Positions 9,204 through 18,469 are shown, numbered from the stretch's first letter. The stretch: 64,000 nt of DNA from Thermohalobaculum sp039513195 (GCA_039513195.1 JBCCRM010000025.1:4259-68258); one strand, 5' to 3'. Notes: generated by a model from the letters alone, not told the origin. A program made the numbers and translations.

Positions 9204-10118
9204 ATGATCCCTCTCCCGAAATCGATAGACGAGACCGAGGCTCTACTCAGCGACACCGGCTATGTCGTGGGGCGTGCGCTGGCCGTTGTGGTTTTTCTCA
9301 GTCTGAAGCTGGGTCGGCCGCTGTTCCTCGAAGGTGAGGCCGGTGTCGGCAAGACCGAGATCGCCAAGGCCCTCGCCCAGGCGCTCCGTCGGCGTTTGAT
9401 CAGGCTGCAGTGTTATGAGGGCCTGGACGCCGCAACCGCTGTCTACGAGTGGAATTATCCGGCGCAGATGATGGAGATCCGGCTGGCTGAAGCGTCGGGC
9501 GACCGGGATCGGGAAACGCTGACAAGCAGCCTCTTCTCCGAGCGCTTTTTGACCCGCCGCCCGCTCTTGGAAGCGATGAGCCCGCAGGAGGGCGGCGCCC
9601 CCGTGCTGCTGATCGACGAGCTCGACCGCACCGACGAGCCGTTCGAGGCGTTTCTGCTGGAGGCGCTGTCGGACTTTCAGGTCACGATCCCGGAGCTCGG
9701 CACCGTCAAGGCACCGGAGGTACCCATCGCGGTCCTAACCTCCAACCGCACGCGCGAGGTGCATGACGCGCTGAAGCGCCGCTGTCTCTACCATTGGGTG
9801 GACTACCCCTCGGCCGAACGCGAGATCACGATCCTCGAGACCAGGGCGCCCGAGGTCACCCGCAGGCTGTCCGAAGAGGTCGTGGCCTTTGTCCAGCGCC
9901 TCCGGACCGAGGATTTGTTTAAGAAGCCCGGCGTTGCCGAGACCATCGACTGGGCGAAATGCCTGGTGGCGCTGGATGCTCTGACCCTGGACCCGCAGAC
10001 GGTCTCGGACACGCTCGGCGCGCTCCTGAAGTACCAGGACGACATCGCCCGCTTCCAGGGGTCGGAGGCCCGCCGCATCGTCGATGAGGTCAAGCGCTCT
10101 GCCGCTGGCGCGGCCTGA
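9204..10118 (+). CDS. MoxR-family AAA+ ATPase (CoxD-like)
   Basis: A cytoplasmic AAA+ ATPase of the MoxR type; these pair with vWA proteins to insert or remodel metal cofactors or assemble complexes. From the ATG at 9204 it has 304 residues. Visible motifs are Walker A GEAGVGKTE, Walker B VLLIDELDR, sensor 1 TSNRTREVHDALKRRC and a C-terminal lid. A GTG at 9177 is an alternative start. It forms a compact operon with a small protein and a CoxE-like vWA protein. In CO-dehydrogenase clusters the equivalents are coxD and coxE, but no cox structural genes are present here. Confidence 0.85.
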   Translation: MIPLPKSIDETEALLSDTGYVVGRALAVVVFLSLKLGRPLFLEGEAGVGKTEIAKALAQALRRRLIRLQCYEGLDAATAVYEWNYPAQMMEIRLAEASGDRDRETLTSSLFSERFLTRRPLLEAMSPQEGGAPVLLIDELDRTDEPFEAFLLEALSDFQVTIPELGTVKAPEVPIAVLTSNRTREVHDALKRRCLYHWVDYPSAEREITILETRAPEVTRRLSEEVVAFVQRLRTEDLFKKPGVAETIDWAKCLVALDALTLDPQTVSDTLGALLKYQDDIARFQGSEARRIVDEVKRSAAGAA

Positions 10119-10498
10119 TGGAGCTCTTCCGTCCGACGGGGCGTCGCGAGATGGAGTTGGTCGCGGAAACCGGCTGGCGGGCCTGGCCGCCGCGCCTGCC
10201 GGACCAACCGATTTTCTACCCAGTCTTGACCTTCGACTACGCGGAGAAGATTGCCAGAGACTGGAACTCGAAGGGCGCTCCGCCCGAGAACGAGGGGTTC
10301 GTCCTGCGCTTCCGGATTGCAGAGGATCTCGCCCAGTACCCGGTGCAAGAGGCGGGGGGCGCGGCACATCGCGAGTTGTGGGTCCCGGCAGAGGAACTCG
10401 ATGCCTTCAACGACGGAATCGTCGGTTTGATCGAGTGCGTGGCTGCCTACCGTGATGGCGCGCGTTTGGATCTTGGAGCATCCGATGGCGACACCTGA
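10118..10498 (+). CDS. Conserved hypothetical protein between MoxR and vWA genes
   Basis: A 126-residue soluble protein whose ATG overlaps the TGA of the MoxR gene (TGATG), so translation is coupled. The pattern ELFRPTGRREMELVAETGWRAWPPRLP, QPIFYPVLTFDYAEKIARDWN and LWVPAEELDAFNDGIVGLIE matches a conserved family sometimes labelled ADP-ribosylation/crystallin J1-like. That label is not supported by any catalytic motif I can see. Its place inside a MoxR-vWA operon suggests it is a partner or client of that chaperone pair. Confidence 0.7.
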   Translation: MELFRPTGRREMELVAETGWRAWPPRLPDQPIFYPVLTFDYAEKIARDWNSKGAPPENEGFVLRFRIAEDLAQYPVQEAGGAAHRELWVPAEELDAFNDGIVGLIECVAAYRDGARLDLGASDGDT

Positions 10499-11729
10499 CA
10501 TCGCGATCCCCGAAGACGGTCGCCTCGCGCGCAACATCGTGCATTTCGCCCGGTCGCTGCGGGCGGCGGGGCTGCCTGTCGGACCGGGGCGCGTGCTGGA
10601 GGCGGTGGCGGCCGTCGCGGCCTCCGGTTTTGTCGACCGGCGCGATTTCTACCACACGCTCGCCGCCTGTTTCCTCAGCCGACCGGAGCAGCGAACAGTC
10701 TTCGACCAGTGCTTTCACCTCTTTTGGCGTGACCCGCAGCTTCTGGAAAAGGCGCTGGGACTGCTGTTGCCGGAGATGAAGGTGGTTGCCGAGGAGGAGC
10801 GGCGCCAGGCCGCCGCCACCCGCGCTGCGGAGGCTCTGGTCCAAGGGGCGGAGCGGCCACCTCCGCCGGCTGCCGAGGAGCGCCCGGAAATCGAGCTTGA
10901 TGCTCGCTTGACAATGTCGGAGGAGGAGCGCCTCGCCGCCCGGGACTTCGAGCAGATGACAACAGCCGAAATCGCTCTGGCGAAACGGGCGATCGCAAAG
11001 CTTACGCTGCCGATCAAGCCGGTGTCGTCGCGACGAACCCGGACCGCTGCGGATGGCCGGCTGCCAGATTGGCGGGCCACCATGCGCCAGGCGATGCGAC
11101 GGGGCGGCGAAGTCGGACGGTTCGAACGTCGCGCCCGACGCATCCGCTGGCCGGCGCTGGTGGCGCTCTGTGACATCTCGGGTTCCATGGCGGGCTATAG
11201 CCGGATGCTGCTGCACTTCCTGCACGCCGCCGCAAACACAAAAGGGGCTGGCTGGTCGAAGATCCACGCCTTTACCTTCGGCACGCAACTGACCAACATC
11301 ACCCGCCATTTGGCCGAGCGCGATGTCGATGAGGCGCTGGCGCGTTGTGGGCAGGAGGCCTTGGATTGGGAGGGGGGGACCCGTATCGGCGCTTGCCTGG
11401 ACACATTCAACCGGGATTGGTCGCGGCGGGTTCTCGGGCAGGGTGGTGTGGTACTCCTGATCTCTGACGGATTGGAGCGGGACGATCCGGGCCGGTTGTC
11501 GGCCATCGCAGAACGGCTCGCGCTGTCCTGCCGGCGGTTGATCTGGCTGAACCCGCTGCTGCGCTGGGATGGGTTCGCCGCAAAGGCGGGTGGGGTGCGG
11601 GCGCTGCTGCCGCATGTGGACAGTTTCCGTGCGGCCCACAACATCGAAAGCCTGGCCGGTCTGGCTGATGCGCTCAGCCGACCCGAGGATCAGGGTGAGA
11701 AGGCCAGGATGCTGGCGGGGCTGCGCTGA
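10485..11729 (+). CDS. vWA domain protein, CoxE-like
   Basis: A 414-residue protein from the ATG at 10485, which overlaps the end of the preceding gene by 14 bases. The N-terminal half is helical, with LARNIVHFARSLRAAGLPVGPGR typical of CoxE/vWA partners of MoxR ATPases. The C-terminal half is a von Willebrand A fold with the metal-ion-dependent adhesion motif DISGSMAGYS (about residue 230), and GTRIGACLDTF and LLISDGLERDD supplying further MIDAS residues. With the upstream MoxR protein it should form a MoxR-vWA remodelling module; the client is not encoded nearby in a recognisable form. Confidence 0.85.
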   Translation: MATPDIAIPEDGRLARNIVHFARSLRAAGLPVGPGRVLEAVAAVAASGFVDRRDFYHTLAACFLSRPEQRTVFDQCFHLFWRDPQLLEKALGLLLPEMKVVAEEERRQAAATRAAEALVQGAERPPPPAAEERPEIELDARLTMSEEERLAARDFEQMTTAEIALAKRAIAKLTLPIKPVSSRRTRTAADGRLPDWRATMRQAMRRGGEVGRFERRARRIRWPALVALCDISGSMAGYSRMLLHFLHAAANTKGAGWSKIHAFTFGTQLTNITRHLAERDVDEALARCGQEALDWEGGTRIGACLDTFNRDWSRRVLGQGGVVLLISDGLERDDPGRLSAIAERLALSCRRLIWLNPLLRWDGFAAKAGGVRALLPHVDSFRAAHNIESLAGLADALSRPEDQGEKARMLAGLR

Positions 11730-12012
11730 CGCGGGGGGCCCGCGGTGCCGGCGGGCGGTTGCGCCGCGTCGACCGCCCGGCATGTGGCGCAATTGGCACG
11801 CGCGGCGGTCTGCGGACTCAGATGCATATGGAACGGCCGCGGGTGCCCTGCGGCATTGCCACAAGCAGGAGTGTCGAAACGCGCCGCGGGCATTCGCTTC
11901 CGAACCTGCGCGCCGCCAGACGCGGCGCCCGGGACGCGCCGCAGGCCGTGCGGCGCGGCCTTCCTGCGTCGCCCCGTGCCGAAACGGAGGATCTGCTGTC
12001 GGGTGCCTGTCG

Positions 12013-12708
12013 TCAGACCGACATCATCGACCTCACCGAAGCGGGGTCCAACGCCTCGCGCCGCCCGGCGACCGCCACCGCTCCGCGGTCGAGTACGCAG
12101 AGGCTATCGGCCAGGGACCAGGCGAAATCGAAGAACTGTTCTACCAGCAGGATCGCGATGTCGCCCCGCTCGCGGAGCATGCGGATTGCCGCCTCGATGT
12201 CCTTGATGATCGAGGGCTGGATCCCCTCGGTCGGCTCGTCGAGCAGCAACAGCCGAGGCCGCGTGACCAGCGCCCGCCCAATCGCCAACTGCTGCTGCTG
12301 TCCGCCGGAGAGGTCGCCGCCCCGCCGGCGCATCATGGTCTTGAGCACTGGGAACAGTTCGAACACCTCCTCGGGGACCATGCGCTCACCCCTAGGTAGG
12401 GGAGCGAAGCCTGTCTCCAGGTTCTCCCTGACAGTTAGCAACGGAAAGATTTCGCGCCCTTGGGGCACCAGGGCGATGCCACGGCGGGCACGGTCCGACG
12501 GACGCAACGCTGCGACATCGGAGCCTTCCCAATCGATGGCCCCGGCGCTGATCCGCTGATGCCCCATGATCGCCCGCATCAGCGAGGTCTTGCCGACGCC
12601 ATTCCGACCTAACACGCAGGTCACTTCGCCGGGTCTAGCCGCGAGCGAGACCCGCCGCAGCGCTTGCGCAGCGCCGTAGTGCAGATCGATATCGCGGATA
12701 TGCAGCAT
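12013..12708 (-). CDS. urtE: Urea ABC transporter ATPase UrtE
   Basis: One of two ATPases of the high-affinity urea importer. The 231-residue length is typical of the LivF-like UrtE. Walker A is GRNGVGKTS, the Q-loop is ALVPQGREIFPLLTV, the signature is LSGGQQQQLAIGRAL and Walker B is LLLLDEPTEGIQPSI. The GIQPSII wording is characteristic of UrtE rather than of branched-chain amino acid LivF. It is the last gene of urtABCDE, three bases after urtD. Confidence 0.93.
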   Translation of the reverse strand: MLHIRDIDLHYGAAQALRRVSLAARPGEVTCVLGRNGVGKTSLMRAIMGHQRISAGAIDWEGSDVAALRPSDRARRGIALVPQGREIFPLLTVRENLETGFAPLPRGERMVPEEVFELFPVLKTMMRRRGGDLSGGQQQQLAIGRALVTRPRLLLLDEPTEGIQPSIIKDIEAAIRMLRERGDIAILLVEQFFDFAWSLADSLCVLDRGAVAVAGRREALDPASVRSMMSV

Positions 12709-12711
12709 CGC

Positions 12712-13464
12712 TCAGCGCCCCAGATAGATCTCGATCACGCGCTCATCGGCGCTCACCTGATCGAACGGACCTTCGGCGAGCACAGCGCCCTCATGGAGTA
12801 CGGTCACCTTCACCCCAAGATCGCGGATGAAGTCCATATCATGCTCGACGACCATCACCGTGTGATCGCCCGCGATCCGCTTGAGCAGATCGGCGGTCTG
12901 CGCCGTCTCTGCATCGGTCATGCCTGCGGCCGGCTCATCGACCAGCAGCACCTTCGGATCCTGTGCCAGGAGCATCCCGATCTCGAGCCACTGCTTCTGA
13001 CCATGGCTGAGATCGGCGGCCAAGTCGTCGCGCCGGTCTTGCAAGCGGATCACCTCCAGGATCTCGTCGATCCGTGCGGTTTCCACGACTGTGCGTTTGG
13101 CAAAGAGGGTCCAGAACACGTCGCGCGGCCCGGCCAACGAGAGCAGGAGATTGTCGGCCACGGTATGGGTCTCGAACACCGTCGGCTTCTGAAACTTCCG
13201 CCCGATGCCGAGCCGTGCGATATTGGCCTCGTCATGGCGGGTCAGATCCACGGTCTCGTCGAAGATCACATCGCCGCTGTCGGGCCGGGTCTTACCGGTG
13301 ATGATGTCCATCATGGTTGTTTTGCCAGCCCCATTCGGACCGATGATCGCCCGCATCTCCCCCTTCGACAGGGTCATTGACAGACTATTTATCGCCTTGA
13401 ACCCATCGAAGGCGACCGACACCGCATCGAGATAGAGCATCGAGTTCTTCGCAATCGCGTGCAT
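12712..13464 (-). CDS. urtD: Urea ABC transporter ATPase UrtD
   Basis: The LivG-like ATPase of the urea importer, 250 residues. Walker A is GPNGAGKTTMMDIITG, followed by the UrtD-type RLGIGRKFQKPTVFE. The signature is LSHGQKQWLEIGMLL and Walker B is VLLVDEPAAGMTD. An internal ATG at 13440 gives a shorter N-terminus (MLYLDAVSVAFDG) and is an equally possible start. It lies directly after urtC. Confidence 0.93.
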   Translation of the reverse strand: MHAIAKNSMLYLDAVSVAFDGFKAINSLSMTLSKGEMRAIIGPNGAGKTTMMDIITGKTRPDSGDVIFDETVDLTRHDEANIARLGIGRKFQKPTVFETHTVADNLLLSLAGPRDVFWTLFAKRTVVETARIDEILEVIRLQDRRDDLAADLSHGQKQWLEIGMLLAQDPKVLLVDEPAAGMTDAETAQTADLLKRIAGDHTVMVVEHDMDFIRDLGVKVTVLHEGAVLAEGPFDQVSADERVIEIYLGR

Positions 13465-13467
13465 CGC

Positions 13468-14595
13468 TTACTCCGCCGCCTGCGGCCCGCGTTCGGACTG
13501 GCGTCGGGAGCTCAGGCGCAAGCGGCGCCCAAGATCGCCGAGCCCGCCCAGCACCCCGCGTGGCAGGAACAGTGTCACCAGCACGAAGAGCGCGCCGAGG
13601 ACGAAGATCCAGATTTCCGGGAACCAGCCGGTGAAGAGGGTCTTTGCGCCGTTAACCAGCACTGCACCAACCACTGCGCCGGTCAGGAAACCCCGCCCGC
13701 CGACTGCAACCCAGATCACGATCTCGATCGAGTTGGCCGGGCTGAACTCGCCCGGGTTGATGATGCCGACCTGCGGCACGTAAAGCGCCCCGGCGATGCC
13801 GGCCAACATTGCCGAAAGGGTAAAAACGAAGAGCTTGTAGCCCTCGACCCGATAGCCGAGAAACCGCGCGCGCGCTTCCGCATCCCGGACGCTGACCAGC
13901 ACCTTTCCGAGGCGCGAGACCGTGACCCAGCGACAGAGCAAATAGCCGAGCGCCAGTGCCGCGGCCGAGGCAATAAAGAGCCCGGCACGGGTCTCGTCCG
14001 CTCTCAGGTCGAAGCCCAGCAAATCCTTAAAGTCCGTCAGCCCGTTGTTGCCACCGAAGCCCATATCGTTCCGAAAGAAGGCGAGCATCAGTGCATAGGT
14101 CATCGCCTGCGTAATGATCGACAGATATACCCCCGTCACCCGCGACCGGAAGGCGAGCCAGCCGAATACGAAGGCCAACAAGCCCGGGACCGCCACCACC
14201 ATCAGGCAGGCAAACCAGAACATGTCGAAGCCGTACCAGAACCACGGCAACTCCTGCCAATTCAGGAACACCATGAAATCTGGCAGCACTGGGTCGCCAT
14301 AGACCCCGCGCGGCCCGATCTCGCGCATGAGATGCATGCCCATGGCATATCCGCCAAGGGCGAAAAACGCGCCGTGGCCCAGGGACAGAATTCCACAATA
14401 TCCCCAAATCAGATCGACCGAGAGGGCGAGCAGGGCATAGCAGAGATATTTGCCGAAGAGCGCGACGGCGAAGGATGGTAGATAGGCGCCGGACCCTGGC
14501 TCGAAGGCGAGGTTCATCACCGGCACCGCCACCGTGATCAAAAACAGCACCGCGAGGAACAGTACGGTCCGCCGGTCGAAGACCTGCGTCAGCAT
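13468..14595 (-). CDS. urtC: Urea ABC transporter permease UrtC
   Basis: The LivM-like inner-membrane permease of the urea importer, 375 residues with about ten hydrophobic segments. CYALLALSVDLIWGYCGILSLGHGAFFALGGYAMGMHLM near residues 50-90 is the UrtC/LivM signature. The stretch naming HLMREIGPRGVYGDPVLPDFMVFLNW is a UrtC-typical periplasmic loop. A final GGRGFLTGAVVGAVLVN block precedes a basic C-terminus. An NTF2-like gene separates it from urtB. Confidence 0.93.
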   Translation of the reverse strand: MLTQVFDRRTVLFLAVLFLITVAVPVMNLAFEPGSGAYLPSFAVALFGKYLCYALLALSVDLIWGYCGILSLGHGAFFALGGYAMGMHLMREIGPRGVYGDPVLPDFMVFLNWQELPWFWYGFDMFWFACLMVVAVPGLLAFVFGWLAFRSRVTGVYLSIITQAMTYALMLAFFRNDMGFGGNNGLTDFKDLLGFDLRADETRAGLFIASAAALALGYLLCRWVTVSRLGKVLVSVRDAEARARFLGYRVEGYKLFVFTLSAMLAGIAGALYVPQVGIINPGEFSPANSIEIVIWVAVGGRGFLTGAVVGAVLVNGAKTLFTGWFPEIWIFVLGALFVLVTLFLPRGVLGGLGDLGRRLRLSSRRQSERGPQAAE

Positions 14596-14620
14596 CCGGC
14601 GGCCTCGTTCATCGCAGCCG

Positions 14621-15025
14621 TCATCCGGTGACCTGCTCCATCCATTCTCGGAGATTGTAGTAGGTGGTCACCCGCGTGATCAGCCTGTCAGAGAGCGCGA
14701 AGAACGTTCCGGCCGGTAGGGTGTAGGTTTGACCCGTCGCCTCCGGCAGTCCCTCATCCGTCGCCCGATAGGTGCCGTTGACGGTGAACTCCGCCGCGGC
14801 TCTCGTGCCTGTCGGTTCGATCATGACGGTGATGTCGGTCAGACGCTCGACATAACAGCGATCCATATGCTTGCAGAACGCCGCGAAGGCCTGTTTGCCA
14901 TGGCGCGGTGCGCCCTGGTTGACGTCGTGGCGTACATCGTCGGACAGGCAGGCCAGCATCCCGGGCACGTCGTCGGCATTGAAGGCCGCGTAGTAGCGGC
15001 GGATCAGCGTCTCGGTATCGGTCAT
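14621..15025 (-). CDS. NTF2/SnoaL-like protein within the urt operon
   Basis: A small soluble cone-fold protein of the nuclear transport factor 2/ketosteroid-isomerase superfamily, 134 residues from the ATG at 15025. TLIRRYYAAFNADDVPGML and GTYRATDEGLPEATGQTY are characteristic. An upstream ATG at 15106, one base after the urtB stop and preceded by GGAGAG, would add 27 low-complexity residues, so the start is uncertain. Its place between urtB and urtC suggests a role linked to urea uptake or a related amide, but no catalytic residues can be assigned. Confidence 0.8.
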   Translation of the reverse strand: MTDTETLIRRYYAAFNADDVPGMLACLSDDVRHDVNQGAPRHGKQAFAAFCKHMDRCYVERLTDITVMIEPTGTRAAAEFTVNGTYRATDEGLPEATGQTYTLPAGTFFALSDRLITRVTTYYNLREWMEQVTG

Positions 15026-15107
15026 CGCAGGGCCCCCGCTCTCGGATGCCTCCGCATAGGCTGGCGCCATGCCCAGCGGCAAGGGGGCAGGGGCTGCTGC
15101 GGTCATC

Positions 15108-16703
15108 TCAGCTCTCCACCGCCCGGCCTTTCAGCGCGAAGAGACCGCGCGGCCGGCGCTGGATGAAGAGGATGATGAAGACCAACACCAAGACTTTGCC
15201 GAGCACGGCGCCGGCATAGGGCTCCAGGAATTTGTTGATGATGCCCAGGCTAAACGCGCCGGCCAGTGCACCCCAAAGATTGCCGACCCCGCCAAAGACC
15301 ACCACCATGAAGCTATCGACGATGTAACTCTGTCCCAGATTGGGGGAAACATTGTCGATCTGGCTTAGCGCCACGCCGGCGAGCCCCGCCACGCCAGCGC
15401 CCAGCCCGAAGGTCAGCGCATCGACCCAGCTCGAGCGGATGCCCATTGTCTCTGCCATCCGGCGGTTCTGGGTCACCGCGCGCATCTGCAACCCGGCGGG
15501 CGTGCGGTTCAGGATCAGCATCAGCGCCGCAAAGACAGCCAGCGCAAAGAGCAGGATCCAAAGCCGGTTGTAGGTGATGGTGAGCTGACCCAGTTCGAAC
15601 GCGCCGGACATCCAGTCCGGGTTGCCGACCTCTTTGTTGGTAGGGCCGAAGATCGTCCGCACCGTCTGCTGCAGGATCAGGCTGATCCCCCAGGTGGCCA
15701 GCAGTGTCTCTAGCGCACGACCGTAGAGGTATCGGCAAACGCCTCGCTCGATCAGCACGCCGATCCCGCCAGAGACGAGGAAGGCCAGCGGCAGCGCGAT
15801 GGCCAGGGAAAAGCCGAACAGCTCCGGCGCCGTGTTGCGGATCACCTCCTGCACCGCGAAGGTCGTGTAGGCACCCAGCATCACCAGCTCGCCATGGGCC
15901 ATGTTGATGACCCCCATAACGCCGAACGAGATTGCGAGACCGATGGCCGCGAGCATCAAGACCGACCCGAGCGAGAGCCCCTGCCAGATGCTCTGTCCGA
16001 TCCCCCAGAGCGCGCGGATCCTTTCGACCTGCTCCAACGCTTCGGACGCCGCGGCGGCGATCTCCGGCACGTCGCTGCGGCTGGCAGCCGTGATGATCGA
16101 TAGCGCCTCGGCATCGCCACGCTGCGCCAAATGCTCGATGGCCGCGACTTTCTGGGCGGGATCGCGGCCCGAATTCATGACTGCTGCCGCCCGGGCATCC
16201 AGGAAGGCCGACCGAACCTCCGCGTCCTGTTCCTCTTCCAGCGCGGCGTCCAGCGCCTCGATCTGCTCTGGATCGCCGGTCTTCAGGATCGAGGCCGCTG
16301 CCTCCATTCGCCGGGACCGGTCGGGGCTCCGCAATGTCATCGTGCCGAGTGCAGCGGCTATGGTTCGGCGCAGGCTATTGTTGACCCTGACTTTTCTGCC
16401 GTCGCGCCTGCCGATCTCCCCAATTTCGTCGCCGGTCAGCGCGTCATAGGCGACCCGTTTGCGGCCCTGCGTCTCCACGCGAACAACGCGCCCATCGGAT
16501 TTCAGCGCCTGCAGATCCCCCGACGCGAGCGCCTCCAACACCGCCACTGCGCGCGGATCGCCGGTCGCCGCGATTTCCGATACCACCTCGGCGCGCTGCT
16601 TAAACTTCCCTTCCGGCAGCTTTGCGACAAGCTCCTCCAGCGATGCCGCTTGGGCGGGCACCGAGAGCAGTAAGCAAAGAACCGTCAGAAGACGCAGAAG
16701 CAT
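15108..16703 (-). CDS. urtB: Urea ABC transporter permease UrtB
   Basis: The LivH-like permease of the urea importer. At 531 residues it has the UrtB-specific N-terminal extension: a signal peptide (residues 1-20, cleaved near AQA) and a helical, HEAT-like periplasmic region (about 20-225; DPRAVAVLEALASGDLQAL). The eight-helix permease domain follows (about 235-530), with FGVMGVINMAHGELVMLGAY and MRAVTQNRRMAETMGI. The extension distinguishes it from LivH of amino acid systems. Confidence 0.93.
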   Translation of the reverse strand: MLLRLLTVLCLLLSVPAQAASLEELVAKLPEGKFKQRAEVVSEIAATGDPRAVAVLEALASGDLQALKSDGRVVRVETQGRKRVAYDALTGDEIGEIGRRDGRKVRVNNSLRRTIAAALGTMTLRSPDRSRRMEAAASILKTGDPEQIEALDAALEEEQDAEVRSAFLDARAAAVMNSGRDPAQKVAAIEHLAQRGDAEALSIITAASRSDVPEIAAAASEALEQVERIRALWGIGQSIWQGLSLGSVLMLAAIGLAISFGVMGVINMAHGELVMLGAYTTFAVQEVIRNTAPELFGFSLAIALPLAFLVSGGIGVLIERGVCRYLYGRALETLLATWGISLILQQTVRTIFGPTNKEVGNPDWMSGAFELGQLTITYNRLWILLFALAVFAALMLILNRTPAGLQMRAVTQNRRMAETMGIRSSWVDALTFGLGAGVAGLAGVALSQIDNVSPNLGQSYIVDSFMVVVFGGVGNLWGALAGAFSLGIINKFLEPYAGAVLGKVLVLVFIILFIQRRPRGLFALKGRAVES

Positions 16704-16738
16704 CGGTCAATCCGGGGGCAAATATCGCAAAAGGGCAT

Positions 16739-16763
16739 ACCCTCCCCCGCCCTGGGGGAGGGT
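16739..16763 (-). terminator. Hairpin between urtA and urtB
   Basis: A perfect ten-base inverted repeat, ACCCTCCCCC and GGGGGAGGGT, with a five-base GCCCT loop lies in the 80-base urtA-urtB gap. There is no U-run after it on the minus strand. It is probably an attenuator or an mRNA-stabilising hairpin that keeps urtA transcripts above those of the membrane genes. Confidence 0.6.
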
Positions 16764-16783
16764 CAGGCTGGGGGTCGTCAAGC

Positions 16784-18070
16784 TCAGTAGCCCTTGCCAC
16801 CGCACTGATTGGTGTCGGTGTTATAGTTACCGCAGCTCAGCGGCGCCCGCCAATCAGAGATCAAGGGCTTCGAGTCCGGCAGGAAATCTGACCAAGCATC
16901 GCCAACCACCAGGCCGGAGGTCTCCCAAACCGTTTCGAACTGTCCGTCCTCCTGGATCTCGCCGACCAGTACCGGTTTGGTGATGTGGTGGTTGGGCATC
17001 ATCGCGGAATAGCCGCCGGTCAAGTTGGGAACGGAAACACCAACGATGGCGTCGATGACCGCATCGGGATCGGTCGTCCCGGCCTTCTCGACCGCCTTCA
17101 CCCACATGTTGAAGCCGATGAAATGTGCCTCCATCGGGTCGTTGGTCACACGCTCCTCATCGCCAATAAACTCGTGCCACGCCTCGATGAACTCATCATT
17201 GATGTCCGCTTCTGCCGACATGAAGTAATTCCAGGCGGCCAGGTGCCCGACCAGCGGCTCGGTGTCGAGGCCGGCTAGTTCTTCTTCACCCACCGAGAAG
17301 GCGACGACTGGGATGTCTTCGGCCTTAATGCCTTGGTTTGCGAGCTCCTTGTAGAAGGGCACATTGGCATCGCCGTTGATCGTCGAGACCACGGCTGTCT
17401 TCTTGCCTGCAGACCCAAACTCCTTGATGCTGGAGACGATGGTCTGCCAATCGGAATGACCGAAGGGCGTGTAGTTAATCATGATGTCTTCCTCGGCCAC
17501 GCCGAGCGACTTCAGGTACGCCTCGAGAATTTTGTTGGTCGTGCGCGGGTAGACATAGTCGGTGCCCGCCAGCACCCAGCGCTCCACCTCTTCCTCGTTC
17601 AACAGATAATCGACCGCCGGAATCGCCTGTTGGTTCGGCGCGGCCCCCGTGTAAAAGACGTTTCTTTGGCTTTCTTCACCCTCGTACTGCACAGGATAGA
17701 AGAGGAGCGAGTTCAACTCGTCGAACACCGGCAGCACCGACTTCCGGCTCACCGACGTCCAGGCACCGAATACGGCAGCGACACCGTTAACTTCAATCAA
17801 CTCCCGGGCTTTCTCGGCGAAAAGCGGCCAGTCGGAGGCCGGATCGACCACCACTGGCTCAAGTGTCTTGCCGAGCAATCCGCCTTTTTCGTTCTGCTGT
17901 TCGATCAGCATCAGCATCACGTCTTTCAGCGTCGTTTCAGAAATCGCCATTGTGCCAGAGAGCGAATGAAGGACGCCGACCTTGATGGTCTCGTCCTCGG
18001 CCCGCGCGGCACCCGCGGTGAGTATTCCGGCGACGGCGAGACCCAGCAGCGCTTTATCGAATATTTTCAT
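16784..18070 (-). CDS. urtA: Urea ABC transporter substrate-binding protein UrtA
   Basis: The periplasmic urea receptor, 428 residues with a signal peptide (residues 1-24, cleavage after AARA). IKVGVLHSLSGTMAISET, ASDWPLFAEKARELI, VFGAWTSVSRKSVLPVF and LLFYPVQYEGEESQRNVFYTGA are strong UrtA hallmarks that separate it from amide- or amino-acid-binding relatives. The C-terminus ends with a short cysteine-containing tail, as in other UrtA proteins. It is first in urtABCDE and divergent from the urease genes. Confidence 0.96.
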   Translation of the reverse strand: MKIFDKALLGLAVAGILTAGAARAEDETIKVGVLHSLSGTMAISETTLKDVMLMLIEQQNEKGGLLGKTLEPVVVDPASDWPLFAEKARELIEVNGVAAVFGAWTSVSRKSVLPVFDELNSLLFYPVQYEGEESQRNVFYTGAAPNQQAIPAVDYLLNEEEVERWVLAGTDYVYPRTTNKILEAYLKSLGVAEEDIMINYTPFGHSDWQTIVSSIKEFGSAGKKTAVVSTINGDANVPFYKELANQGIKAEDIPVVAFSVGEEELAGLDTEPLVGHLAAWNYFMSAEADINDEFIEAWHEFIGDEERVTNDPMEAHFIGFNMWVKAVEKAGTTDPDAVIDAIVGVSVPNLTGGYSAMMPNHHITKPVLVGEIQEDGQFETVWETSGLVVGDAWSDFLPDSKPLISDWRAPLSCGNYNTDTNQCGGKGY

Positions 18071-18469
18071 AATTTCTCCTCTTCCGGCCGCCAGCGCCCA
18101 CGCTGCGCGCTCGGGCTTAGCCTCGGCTGCCGGTTGCGTCCCCTACGGTTATCTCCGCGCGGCCGGAGCTTGTCCGGTCACGCCCGCGCGATGGCGGATG
18201 AACCTCGTTGCTCATTGCGCGCCACTGCATCTTCAAAGAGAGGCTGTGATGCTTGAATGGCAAGCAAAAAGTTTACGCTTTGCGCAGTCGGCTGTCTTTG
18301 GCCACGTTCAGTGCAAATACGATATGAGATTGCATATTTCTTAGCCATTTCTGTCCTTGGAGCGCCTGGTCAGACGATGCCGGTTGTCGAATCCGCCGGG
18401 GCATGCAGTTTGTCAAAGAGAGAAGGCAAAGCCTCGGTGGGGACGGGTGTGACACGGATCGACCTCTCT
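18071..18469. promoter_or_regulatory. Divergent urtA/ureD control region
   Basis: About 400 bases between the divergent urea uptake and urease genes. A weak sigma-54-like site lies on the minus strand at 18209-18224 (TGGCGCGCAATGAGCA): it keeps the essential GG and GC at correct spacing but has a poor -12 box. AT-rich sequence at about 18290-18350 may hold the ureD promoter. No clear -35/-10 pair was found. The true ureD start may lie inside this region (ATG at 18377). Confidence 0.35.

Noticed and set aside
10407..11864. A 485-codon open frame on the minus strand opposite the vWA gene
   Set aside because: It lies wholly over a clear vWA protein and its sequence is Arg/Pro/Gln-rich with no motif; a GC-rich shadow frame.
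18209..18224. Sigma-54 promoter for urtA
   Set aside because: GG and GC spacing fit but the -24 box reads TGGCGCG and the -12 box GAGC; too weak to call with confidence.
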